From Pseudomonadota bacterium (GTDB taxonomy: Bacteria; Pseudomonadota; Gammaproteobacteria; Steroidobacterales; Steroidobacteraceae), in NCBI GenBank assembly GCA_023423065.1, contig JAFAGC010000103.1:1-29876 (forward strand): a DNA stretch of 29,876 bases. Reading direction: 5' to 3'. Position 1 is the first letter of the stretch. Each line of letters opens with the position of its first letter. Under the pieces are notes generated by a model, which was not told the origin of the DNA, searched no databases, and was given only the letters and a program-made list of their open reading frames with translations. Shown piece by piece: positions 16,439 through 23,798 of this stretch. The position numbers and the translations under genes are program-made.

Positions 16439-16723
16439 GGAGCTTCCATCCTTGCGAGAGCGGGTAGTGAGACGTTGCCGACCCGCGGCCGATCACGCAG
16501 CCAGACAAGCGGAGTCGTGGACTCCGCCTTCCACGGGCGCGCGGTCCGAAAACGCTTGGGCAAGAGTCACCAGTCTCCGACAGCACTCGGGCTTTATGTC
16601 TTCGCTCACAGTGCCGGCGCTCCGGATCGGCTACTTTGCGTGTTGCAAACGCGGAACCTGTGGCGGAGGAAAGACCACAGACTCGCGACGCCCGCTTTCG
16701 GCGTACGACTCAGAGGACGGACG
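16439..16723. promoter_or_regulatory. Divergent intergenic region with a perfect 8-bp inverted repeat
   Basis: This is 285 bp between the divergent glycosyltransferase and subtilase genes. It holds GCGGAGTC (16509-16516), a 3-bp spacer GTG, and GACTCCGC (16520-16527), a perfect dyad suited to a dimeric regulator or a leader hairpin. A small TGTGG...CCACA stem lies nearer the protease gene. I see no confident promoter boxes, riboswitch or small ORF. Confidence 0.4.
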
Positions 16724-18775
16724 ATGCCCAGGCAACTCTTCGCACTCGCCTTGCTGGCCGCGGCCGCATTCCAGGCGACCGGCGCCGAGCGCGAATACAA
16801 CCCGGTTGCGCGTGAGCCACGCACGATTGGCGAGAACACCGGGCTGGCCGTCATCGTGAAGCTGCGGGCCTCGGGCGCGATCGCCCGGCAGAAGCTCTCC
16901 ACCGGTCTCGAACGGACCGCCGCGCTCGCGAAGCGCACCGGCCTCAATCTCACCCACAAACGCGACATCTCGGACGCGATGATCGCCACGCGAATAGAAC
17001 TCGGCGGCATGGATGCGGAGGCGACGCTCGAACGCCTGCGGCGCGATCCCGGCGTGGAATTCGTCTCGATCGATCAGCGCCGATTCGCTCACGCGACGAC
17101 TCCGAACGATGCCTTGTTCGCCAACCAGTGGTACCTGCGGAAGACGGAGATCTCGACCGTCAACGCGGTCGATGCCTGGGACCTCGAGCGAGGTTCGGCC
17201 GGCATCGTCGTCGCCGTGCTCGACACGGGAGTGCTCTACGACCATCCCGATCTCGGCCGCGGCGACCTTGGGGGCAAGCTGCTCCCCGGCCACGATTTCG
17301 TCGCCGGCGACGCGCGCGCCAATGATGGCGGCGGCCGCGATGCGGATCCCTCCGACCCGGGTGACTGGATCAACGACGCCGACAAGACCGACGCCACGAT
17401 GGCGGACTGCGAGCTGACGGGCAGTTCATGGCACGGCACGCGGGTCGCCGGCATGATCGGCGCGCTCTCGAACAACGGGTCGGGCATCGCCGGCCTGAGC
17501 TGGAACTCGTACATCCTTCCCGTGCGTGTGCTCGGCAAGTGCGGGGGCACGGACAGCGACATCCTCGCCGGCATGCGTTGGGCGGCCGGCCTGTCGGTAC
17601 CCGGAGCGCCGGTCAATCAGACGCCGGCGCGCGTCCTCAACATGAGCCTGGGCGCGGAAAGCGCCTGCCAGCAGAGCTACCGGGCGGTCATCGACGAACT
17701 GGCCGAGCGCAAAGTGCTCGTGGTCATCTCCGCGGGCAATGAAGGCACCGTGGTCTCCTCGCCGGGAAACTGTCCCGGAGTCGTGGCCGTGGCGGCGCTT
17801 CGGCATGCCGGCAGCAAGGTGGGATTCAGCAACCTCGGGCCGGAGGTGACCCTCGGCGCGCCCGGCGGCAATTGCGTGAACATCAACGGCGGACCCTGCC
17901 TGTTCTCGCTCGACACCACGTCGAACGCCGGCACCACCGTTCCCGCCGCCCACACGTTCACGAACCAGATCGACGCGAATCTCGGCACGAGTTTCTCGGC
18001 GCCCATCGTCTCGGGCATCGCCGCGCTGATGCTTTCGCGTAACACGAACCTGTCGACGGCACAGATGCTCAACCGGCTGCGCGAAGGCACCCGGCCGTTT
18101 CCGACCTCGGTGGCGGACGATCCGGCTGTCACGGCCTGTCACGCGCCGGTCGACTCGGAGGACTTCCAGCTCGCGCAATGCCTCTGTACGACCAGTACGT
18201 GCGGGGCCGGCATGGCCGATGCGTTCCTGTCGGTCGAGGCCGCCGCACGCCCGATCGCGGCGATCGGCAGCACCGGCAACGTCTCACCCGGCCAGGCGGT
18301 TTCGCTGAATGCGACCGGCAGCGCCGCGGCCTGTGGCCGCACACTCACCACGTATTCCTGGGTGGTGACCGAACCCGCGGACAACCCACCGCAGATCGTC
18401 GACGCAACCTCGGCGAATGCCTCGATTCTCGCGCCGGCGACCGGCTCCGTCGTAGTCCGCCTCACGGTGACCGACGATCAGGACCGCCGGGACTCGGCCG
18501 AAATCTCGATCGGGCCCAATGCCGCGCAGTCGGATGCGCCCCGCAACGCGGGCACCACGCCCTGCGCCACGCCCGTCGTCTCGGGCATGACCCCGGGCGG
18601 CCCGGTCCAGACGCCCCCTCCACCGGCCAACACCCCTCCCATCACTGCGCCGTCGTCGGGGTCTCGCGGTGGTGGGGGCGGATCGATCGATCTCGCCCTG
18701 CTGACTTTGCTAGGCGTCATGCTTGCAGCAAGATCGACGAGAGCGCGCCGCGCCCGTTTTTCTCGTTGCATTTGA
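16724..18775 (+). CDS. Subtilisin-like serine protease (S8) with GlyGly-CTERM-like tail
   Basis: This is a 683-residue secreted protease precursor. It has a signal peptide (~1-20, ending QATGA) and an inhibitor-I9-like propeptide at about 40-120 (VIVKLRASG ... GVEFVSIDQRRFAHA). The S8 domain carries the catalytic triad D167 (AVLDTGV), H237 (SSWHGTRVAG) and S423 (GTSFSAPIVSG), plus the oxyanion Asn in ISAGNEG. A PKD-like beta-domain (~500-610) and a Pro/Thr-rich linker follow. The end, residues 648-683, is RGGGGGS, a hydrophobic stretch, then an Arg-rich cluster. This is the GlyGly-CTERM layout processed by rhombosortase after type II secretion. Several Cys in the catalytic domain suggest disulfides. 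ATG 16724 gives a clean signal peptide; the frame is open further upstream but without signal-like sequence. Confidence 0.92.
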   Translation: MPRQLFALALLAAAAFQATGAEREYNPVAREPRTIGENTGLAVIVKLRASGAIARQKLSTGLERTAALAKRTGLNLTHKRDISDAMIATRIELGGMDAEATLERLRRDPGVEFVSIDQRRFAHATTPNDALFANQWYLRKTEISTVNAVDAWDLERGSAGIVVAVLDTGVLYDHPDLGRGDLGGKLLPGHDFVAGDARANDGGGRDADPSDPGDWINDADKTDATMADCELTGSSWHGTRVAGMIGALSNNGSGIAGLSWNSYILPVRVLGKCGGTDSDILAGMRWAAGLSVPGAPVNQTPARVLNMSLGAESACQQSYRAVIDELAERKVLVVISAGNEGTVVSSPGNCPGVVAVAALRHAGSKVGFSNLGPEVTLGAPGGNCVNINGGPCLFSLDTTSNAGTTVPAAHTFTNQIDANLGTSFSAPIVSGIAALMLSRNTNLSTAQMLNRLREGTRPFPTSVADDPAVTACHAPVDSEDFQLAQCLCTTSTCGAGMADAFLSVEAAARPIAAIGSTGNVSPGQAVSLNATGSAAACGRTLTTYSWVVTEPADNPPQIVDATSANASILAPATGSVVVRLTVTDDQDRRDSAEISIGPNAAQSDAPRNAGTTPCATPVVSGMTPGGPVQTPPPPANTPPITAPSSGSRGGGGGSIDLALLTLLGVMLAARSTRARRARFSRCI

Positions 18776-18912
18776 CATGTGCCGCGCTATATTTGGGCCG
18801 TACGCCATTGACGGATCAGGGTCTCCGTTACAACAACAACTAAAGGCGTTACGTCAGGTTTGCGGCCTAGAGAGGGATCCGACCGCGAACTGCGACCTAA
18901 CGAAAGCAGCAC
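18776..18912 (+). promoter_or_regulatory. Upstream region of the 120-residue unknown gene, with candidate promoter
   Basis: TATATT (18788-18793) could be a -10 box, with a weak TTGCAT (18766-18771) 16 bp upstream; a consensus-like TTGACA at 18772-18777 is too close to pair with it. Transcription from there would give a ~110-nt leader containing an unstructured CAACAACAAC run (18831-18840) before TAAAGG. No riboswitch was recognised. Confidence 0.3.
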
Positions 18913-19275
18913 ATGTCGCGCGTCTACGATCGGCTCGAATCTGCCACGCTTCTGCTTGCCCGCGGCGGCACCATCAAGGAAAGGCTGGATAAAGCCTGGC
19001 GCCAATTCCTGGCAAACATCGAAACCGAAGACGTTCCTCGCGAGGTGCGCTCCCAGTTCCGCGAGCTTTCGACCGCGATTCAGCGTGAACGCCCGCTGCG
19101 CGGTGAAGACGCCGTGCGGGCGACGATCCGCAAGATGTCGAACGAGGAAGCCGAAGGTCACGCCACGAATATCGTGCGCATGTTCTGCCGCGTAACGCGC
19201 CAGCAGGAGCTCGAGCTGCCGCTGCCGTCGTCGAACGGCGCCGAGGTCGTGCAGCTGTTCGCGGCCGAAGCCTAA
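18913..19275 (+). CDS. Small conserved-looking protein of unknown function
   Basis: This is a 120-residue soluble protein with no signal or membrane segment. It looks mainly helical: residues ~4-60 (RVYDRLESATLLLARGG, then IKERLDKAWRQFLANI) form amphipathic helices with many charged residues, and REVRSQFRELSTAIQRER and AEGHATNIVRMFCRVTRQQ continue in the same style. The C-terminus is acidic/hydrophobic. I do not recognise the family. Codon use and GC match the neighbours. It ends exactly tail-to-tail with the TIR-like gene: TAA at 19273-19275 is followed at once by the opposing stop at 19276-19278, with no terminator between. Whether the two are functionally linked is open. Confidence 0.7.
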   Translation: MSRVYDRLESATLLLARGGTIKERLDKAWRQFLANIETEDVPREVRSQFRELSTAIQRERPLRGEDAVRATIRKMSNEEAEGHATNIVRMFCRVTRQQELELPLPSSNGAEVVQLFAAEA

Positions 19276-19731
19276 CTAGTCGAGCTTGAACTCGATCGTG
19301 TCCCAGCGGTTGGATTCCTCGTGGCGCGCCTGCGCCTTGATGGCGTCCACGAGCGCGCGTCCGTCCCAGTCGACCACCTGATCCGTCAGCTCGGTGAGCT
19401 GCTTGGGCAGCACCTGGTTGGCGCCGAAAGGCCGCATCAGGATCACCGGCTTGTCCGACGCCTTGGCAAAGGTGAGCTGGAACAGCATCAGCTCGCTGTT
19501 CTGCCGATACAGACTCGGTACGGCTATGACGGCCTCGGCCTGGGCCATCTGGCGGCGCAGCTCCTCGCGGTCGGCTTCCTTTCCGCCCCCGGGCGGCGCC
19601 TTGTCGGGCGCGGAAAGATTCTTGTAGAAGAAGTTCCGCGAGCTTTCGAGGTACTCGAAAATACGCAGATAGTCGTCGGATGCTTCCCACCCGTGCGTGA
19701 CGAATACTCGAATAGGATCGTTTTGTGACAT
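19276..19731 (-). CDS. ThsB-like TIR-like (PF08937-type) protein, stand-alone
   Basis: This 151-residue cytoplasmic protein has the flavodoxin/TIR-like layout of the DUF1863/ThsB family: RVFVTHGWEASDDYLRIFEYL (8-28), a FFYKNLSAP segment (34-42), LRRQMAQAEAVIAVPSLY (59-75), NSELMLFQLTFAK (78-90), KPVILMRPFG (94-103) and a final DQVVDWDGRALVDAIKA. Members such as Thoeris ThsB make NAD-derived signals on phage infection; others have unknown roles. At the position where I recall a Phe-Glu pair in ThsB there is F84-Q85, while E80 lies four residues before F84, so catalysis is uncertain. No ThsA-like effector (SIR2 or SLOG) is within the window. The gene is divergent from the EEP-family gene and convergent with the unknown 120-residue gene. 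Confidence 0.72.
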   Translation of the reverse strand: MSQNDPIRVFVTHGWEASDDYLRIFEYLESSRNFFYKNLSAPDKAPPGGGKEADREELRRQMAQAEAVIAVPSLYRQNSELMLFQLTFAKASDKPVILMRPFGANQVLPKQLTELTDQVVDWDGRALVDAIKAQARHEESNRWDTIEFKLD

Positions 19732-19810
19732 ATGGATCGGCCCGAAACGATGGCTGAGTGTAGTTTAGTGGGCGCTGTTGCGCGCCTACTCCCATTTTGT
19801 GCGTCGCAAC

Positions 19811-19818
19811 GTTAGCAT
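19811..19818 (+). promoter_or_regulatory. -10-like box (TAGCAT) immediately upstream of the EEP-family gene
   Basis: GTTAGCAT contains TAGCAT at 19813-19818, nine bases before the TTG start at 19828. No -35 is convincing. The same octamer occurs before the gene at 22682. An in-frame TAG (19813-19815) bars any earlier start, so the transcript would have a leader of at most a few bases. Confidence 0.4.
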
Positions 19819-19827
19819 CGAATTCGC

Positions 19828-20592
19828 TTGCGCCTGCTCGTATACAACATTCGTTACGCCACGGGCACCGGGCCAGCCTTTCATCTGCCCTTGCCCGGCG
19901 CCGGCTATTTGCGTTCCAGCCGCCGCGTGCTCGAGGGAATCACCGGTTTCGTCAAGGCGCAGGACCCGGACATCGTCGGCCTGATCGAAGTCGACATCGG
20001 CTCGATCCGCAGTGGCATGGTGAACCAGGCCGAACACATCGCCGATGCGCTCGGCCACTACACCACCTACGAGTGCAAGTACGGCAAGAGTTCGATCAAC
20101 AATCTCATGCCGATCGTGCGCAAGCAGGGCAACGCGTTCCTGGCCGCGCCGCGGGTCGAGGGTGAGCGATTCCACTACTTCGATACCGGGATCAAGCGCC
20201 TGATCATCGAGCTCGAACTCGACGACGTCTGCATATTCCTCGTGCACCTCGCGCTCAAGTATCGCCAGCGCCAGTACCAGCTGCGGTACCTGCACGATCT
20301 CATCGCCAAGTCGCACAAGCCGGTGATCGTCACGGGCGACTTCAACACCTTCTGGGGAACCCACGAGATCTACCTCTTCATGCGCGCCGCGGGTCTGCGC
20401 AGCGCGAACGAGAAGAACCTGCCGTCGTTTCCGGCGCGCGTGCCGCGAATCGAGCTCGATTTCGTGCTGGTCAGCGAGGAAATCGAGGTCACACATTTCG
20501 AAGTGCCCGACGTGCGTTTCTCGGATCACCGGCCCATCCTTTGCGACTTCAATGTCCGTCGCACGGTGGCGTCGCAGCCGGCCGTCGCTTAA
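19828..20592 (+). CDS. Endonuclease/exonuclease/phosphatase (EEP) family protein, TTG start
   Basis: This is a 254-residue metal-dependent hydrolase of the EEP (DNase I/AP endonuclease/phosphatase) superfamily. The motifs in order are LLVYNIRY (N7), GLIEVD (E54, metal), FLVHLALKYRQRQYQL (H140), VTGDFNTF (D171, N173), IELDFVL (D211) and SDHRPI (D233, H234), a full catalytic set. There is no signal peptide, so it is cytoplasmic. The substrate may be nucleic acid, phospholipid or a phosphomonoester; the family does not tell. TTG 19828 is the only reasonable start: an in-frame stop lies at 19813 and the fold begins at once after it. The stop is 12 bp from the FadJ-like gene, suggesting co-transcription. 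Confidence 0.85.
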   Translation: MRLLVYNIRYATGTGPAFHLPLPGAGYLRSSRRVLEGITGFVKAQDPDIVGLIEVDIGSIRSGMVNQAEHIADALGHYTTYECKYGKSSINNLMPIVRKQGNAFLAAPRVEGERFHYFDTGIKRLIIELELDDVCIFLVHLALKYRQRQYQLRYLHDLIAKSHKPVIVTGDFNTFWGTHEIYLFMRAAGLRSANEKNLPSFPARVPRIELDFVLVSEEIEVTHFEVPDVRFSDHRPILCDFNVRRTVASQPAVA

Positions 20593-20604
20593 GGTCTGCC
20601 GCCC

Positions 20605-22650
20605 ATGAGCACTCCCGCAGCGGCCGCCTGGTCGTCCGAGACCGATTCCACTGGCATCGTCTGGCTGACGTTCGACAAGCCCGATGCGTCGGCCAACACG
20701 CTCTCGCGCGACTCGCTGGTCGAGCTCGGCACACACATCGAACGGATCGCCGCATCGCCGCCGCGCGGCGTCGTGATCCGCTCGGGAAAGTCGAACGGCT
20801 TCATCGCGGGCGCGGACATTCGCGAGTTCACGCAGCTCGCGAGCCCCGAACAGGCATACGAGCTGGTCCGCGCCGCGCAGAAGCTTTTCGATTCGATCGA
20901 ATCCCTGCCCTGCCCGACGGTCGCGATCATCAACGGATTCGCGCTGGGGGGAGGTTTCGAACTGGCCCTGGCCTGCCGCTACCGGATCGGCATCCGGAGC
21001 GACAAGTTTTCGATCGGCCTGCCCGAAGTGATGCTCGGCATCCATCCGGGTTTCGGCGGCACCGTGCGCGCCGTTCAGCGCGCCGGCGTGCGAACCGCCA
21101 TGGAAATGATGCTGACCGGCAAGACGCTGCACGCCGACAAGGCGCGACGTGCGGGCTTCGTCGACCGGCTGGTATATCCCGCGGACGCGGAAGCGACCGC
21201 GCGCGAGCTCATCGCGCGCCAGCCGAAGCAGCGCCGCCCCGGGCTGCTCGACCGCGCGTTGTCGTGGGCGCCGATCCGTCCGCTCGTGAAGAAACAACTG
21301 CTCGCGCAGGTTGCCGCGAAGGCGCGACTCGAGCATTACCCGGCGCCGTACGCCATCGTCGACCTGTGGGCGCGGCATGGTGGACGCGGCGAAGCCGCGT
21401 TCGACGCCGAGGCGCGCTCCATCTCGCGGCTTTTCCTCACGGAAACCTCGCGCAACCTCGTGCGCGTGTTCCTGCTGCAGGAACGCCTCAAGGGTCTCGG
21501 CGGCAAGACGAAATTCCCCATCGAACGCGTGCACGTCGTCGGCGCGGGAGTCATGGGCGGCGACATCGCGGCATGGTGTGCCCAGCGCGGTCTCAACGTC
21601 ACGTTGCAGGATCGCGAGCTGCAATTCATCACGCCCGCGCTGCAGCGGGCGCGCGAGGGCTTCGAAAAGCGCTTGCGGGATTCGGCCAAGGCCGCGGTGC
21701 TCATGACACGAATGACTCCCGACGTGGCCGGAGAGGGTGTCCCGAATGCGGACGTCATCATCGAGGCGATCTTCGAGAACGCCGACGCGAAGCACGAGTT
21801 GTTCGCGCGCGTCGAGCCGCGCATGAAGTCGAGCGCCATCCTCGCGACCAACACTTCTTCGATCATGCTCGAGCAACTCGACGACAGGCTGCCGGATCCG
21901 GCACGGCTCGTCGGCGTGCATTTCTTCAACCCGGTCGCGCAACTGCCGCTGGTCGAGATCGTGCGCGGAGAGAACACGAGCGAAGAAAGCATCCAGAAGG
22001 CCATCGCGTTCACGCGCAAGATCGACAAGCTACCCCTGCCCTGCAGGAGCGCGCCGGGATTCCTCGTCAATCGCGTGCTGGTGCCCTACCTGTACGAGGC
22101 GATGTTCGCGTTGCAGGACGGCATTCCGATCGAGGTCATCGACGATGCGGCGCTTGCGTTCGGCATGCCGGTCGGACCGATCGAACTCACGGACGTCGTC
22201 GGTCTCGACGTCTGTAAACACGTCGGCGAGATCGTCTCCGCCGCGTTGAACAAGCAGCAGCCGGACAGTACGCGCATCGACGCGCTGATCGCCGCGAAGA
22301 AGCTCGGCCGCAAGAGCGGCCAGGGTTTCTATACCTGGCGCGACGGCAAGGCGGTGAAGACCCAAGGTCCGCGCCCCGCGCCGCCCGAGGATCTCGCGGA
22401 CCGACTCATCCTCGCGCTCGTCAACGAATCGGTCGCGGTGCTGCGTGAAGGACTGGTCGAAGACGCCGAGCTCATCGATGCCGGAGTCATCTTCGGAACC
22501 GGGTTCGCACCGTTTCGCGGCGGGCCCCTTACGTACGCACGACGTCGCGGCATCGACGCGGTCATCGCGCGGCTTACCGAGCTCGCGCGCGCGCACGGTC
22601 CGCGCTTCACTCCGGACAGCGGATGGTCGAAGCTGCGCCAGGAGAACTAA
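20605..22650 (+). CDS. fadJ: Multifunctional beta-oxidation protein, FadJ-like (enoyl-CoA hydratase / 3-hydroxyacyl-CoA dehydrogenase)
   Basis: This 681-residue enzyme has the same two activities as the protein at 4416-6572 but is clearly a different subfamily. The crotonase domain has IAGADIREF, E119 (GGGFEL) and E141 (LPEVMLG), spaced 22 apart as I recall for E. coli FadJ. A long helical linker (~200-305) follows. The dehydrogenase has GAGVMG at 313-318, ATNTSS, H439 in VHFFNPV, and two C-terminal domains with KSGQGFYTW and FGTGFAPFRGGP. Both active sites look intact. It is 12 bp after the EEP gene, with only a weak AAGG ribosome-binding site at 20591-20594. No thiolase follows, unlike the first copy. 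The symbol reflects family resemblance only. Confidence 0.9.
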   Translation: MSTPAAAAWSSETDSTGIVWLTFDKPDASANTLSRDSLVELGTHIERIAASPPRGVVIRSGKSNGFIAGADIREFTQLASPEQAYELVRAAQKLFDSIESLPCPTVAIINGFALGGGFELALACRYRIGIRSDKFSIGLPEVMLGIHPGFGGTVRAVQRAGVRTAMEMMLTGKTLHADKARRAGFVDRLVYPADAEATARELIARQPKQRRPGLLDRALSWAPIRPLVKKQLLAQVAAKARLEHYPAPYAIVDLWARHGGRGEAAFDAEARSISRLFLTETSRNLVRVFLLQERLKGLGGKTKFPIERVHVVGAGVMGGDIAAWCAQRGLNVTLQDRELQFITPALQRAREGFEKRLRDSAKAAVLMTRMTPDVAGEGVPNADVIIEAIFENADAKHELFARVEPRMKSSAILATNTSSIMLEQLDDRLPDPARLVGVHFFNPVAQLPLVEIVRGENTSEESIQKAIAFTRKIDKLPLPCRSAPGFLVNRVLVPYLYEAMFALQDGIPIEVIDDAALAFGMPVGPIELTDVVGLDVCKHVGEIVSAALNKQQPDSTRIDALIAAKKLGRKSGQGFYTWRDGKAVKTQGPRPAPPEDLADRLILALVNESVAVLREGLVEDAELIDAGVIFGTGFAPFRGGPLTYARRRGIDAVIARLTELARAHGPRFTPDSGWSKLRQEN

Positions 22651-22666
22651 GCGCCCGGCTTGGGCG

Positions 22667-22675
22667 TGTTAGCAT
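22667..22675 (+). promoter_or_regulatory. Extended -10 promoter before the cNMP-binding/rhodanese gene
   Basis: TGTTAGCAT fits an extended -10 (TGn then TAGCAT 22670-22675), with the ATG at 22682 only six bases further on. No -35 is evident. A 5-bp hairpin CGCCC/GGGCG (22652-22666) just upstream could weakly terminate the FadJ-like transcript. The predicted message is leaderless. Confidence 0.42.
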
Positions 22676-22681
22676 TTCCGC

Positions 22682-23758
22682 ATGTCCACCGATTCCCGTG
22701 AAGTCAGCGTCGAGCTGCTACGTTCCCTGACCCCGCTCGAAGGGATGAAGCGGGAAAACCTGCACGCCCTCGCGAAGAAAGTATCGGTCAAGCAGATCAA
22801 CGCGGGCCGTACGCTGTTCAAGGAAGGCGACGGCGACAAGCGCACGATCTGGGTCGTGCGCGGAATGGTCGAGCTCAGCGAAAACGGCCGCACCATCGGC
22901 ATGGTCGAAGGCGGCTCGGCCGACGCGCGCGCGCCGCTCGCTCCCGGCGTGCCGCGCAAGACGACGGCCCGCGCGGTCGAAGAAGTCGATTACCTCGCGA
23001 TCGACTCCGAGCTGCTCGATGTCATGATCACCTGGGATCAGACCGGCAATTACGAAGTCGGCGAGCTGCAGGCGCAGTTCGGCGGCGCGACCGACGACAG
23101 CGACTGGATGACCACGCTGCTGCAGACCAAGGCCTTCCACCGCATCCCGCCCGCCAACCTGCAGGCGATCTTCATGCGCATGAACCGGCAGCAGTACCGC
23201 GCCGGCGAGGTCGTGATCAAGCAGGGCGACGAAGGCGACTACTTCTACGCGATCGTCCAGGGCAAGTGCCTGGTGACGCGCGAATCACCGCTCAACCAGA
23301 AAGGCATCAAACTCGCCGAGCTCGGCGTCGGCGAAACCTTCGGCGAAGAAGCGCTGATCGCCGAGGCGAAGCGCAACGCGACCGTCACGATGCTCTCCGA
23401 TGGCGTGTTGATGCGGCTGAACAAGCAGGACTTCCGCGACCTCATGCACGAGCCGCTGCTGCGCTGGGTGGACGAAGGCCAGGCGCTCAAGATCATCCAG
23501 AATCGCGGCCAGTGGCTCGACGTGCGCCTGCCGTCCGAGTACCAGAATCTCGCGATCGAAGGCTCGATCAACATTCCGCTCTATTTCGTGCGTCTCAAGC
23601 TGAACGCGCTCGACCGCAAGACGCCGTACGTTGTGGTGTGCGACACGGGCAGGCGCTCGTCGGCCGCCGCCTTCATCCTTTCCGAGCGCGGTTTCGATGC
23701 GTACGTATTGAAGGGCGGCATCACGACATCGACACTGCCGATGCGGCGACCTGGTTAG
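22682..23758 (+). CDS. Protein with two cyclic-nucleotide-binding-type domains and a C-terminal rhodanese domain
   Basis: This is a 358-residue soluble protein. Residues ~10-120 form a first cNMP-type beta-roll (LRSLTPLEGMKRENLHAL, GRTLFKEGDGDKRTIWVVRGMVEL) that lacks a phosphate-binding cassette. Residues ~145-255 form a second one with a complete-looking cassette, FGEEALIAEAKRNATV (E222, R231), able in principle to bind cAMP or c-di-GMP. Residues ~260-358 are a rhodanese domain with LDVRLPSEY, GSINIPL and the active-site loop beginning at C320 (VVCDTGRRSS). This joins nucleotide sensing to sulfur transfer or persulfide chemistry. The physiological role is unknown. It is single-gene sized, with its own promoter-like box, followed 34-40 bp later by the TraB-like gene. 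Confidence 0.88.
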   Translation: MSTDSREVSVELLRSLTPLEGMKRENLHALAKKVSVKQINAGRTLFKEGDGDKRTIWVVRGMVELSENGRTIGMVEGGSADARAPLAPGVPRKTTARAVEEVDYLAIDSELLDVMITWDQTGNYEVGELQAQFGGATDDSDWMTTLLQTKAFHRIPPANLQAIFMRMNRQQYRAGEVVIKQGDEGDYFYAIVQGKCLVTRESPLNQKGIKLAELGVGETFGEEALIAEAKRNATVTMLSDGVLMRLNKQDFRDLMHEPLLRWVDEGQALKIIQNRGQWLDVRLPSEYQNLAIEGSINIPLYFVRLKLNALDRKTPYVVVCDTGRRSSAAAFILSERGFDAYVLKGGITTSTLPMRRPG

Positions 23759-23798
23759 AGGGTAGTTTCGCCGCGCCACACTGGAGGGCGTTTTGGCC

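Noticed and set aside
16620..16700. Fragments on the minus strand (CACAGG, ACGCAAAG) recalling a c-di-GMP-I (GEMM) riboswitch
   Set aside because: The required GCAAACC and GAAA tetraloop elements and the paired stems are absent or out of order, and the distance to the glycosyltransferase start is large.
18808..18840. TTGACG as a -35 for the 120-residue gene
   Set aside because: No acceptable -10 hexamer 16-18 bp downstream.
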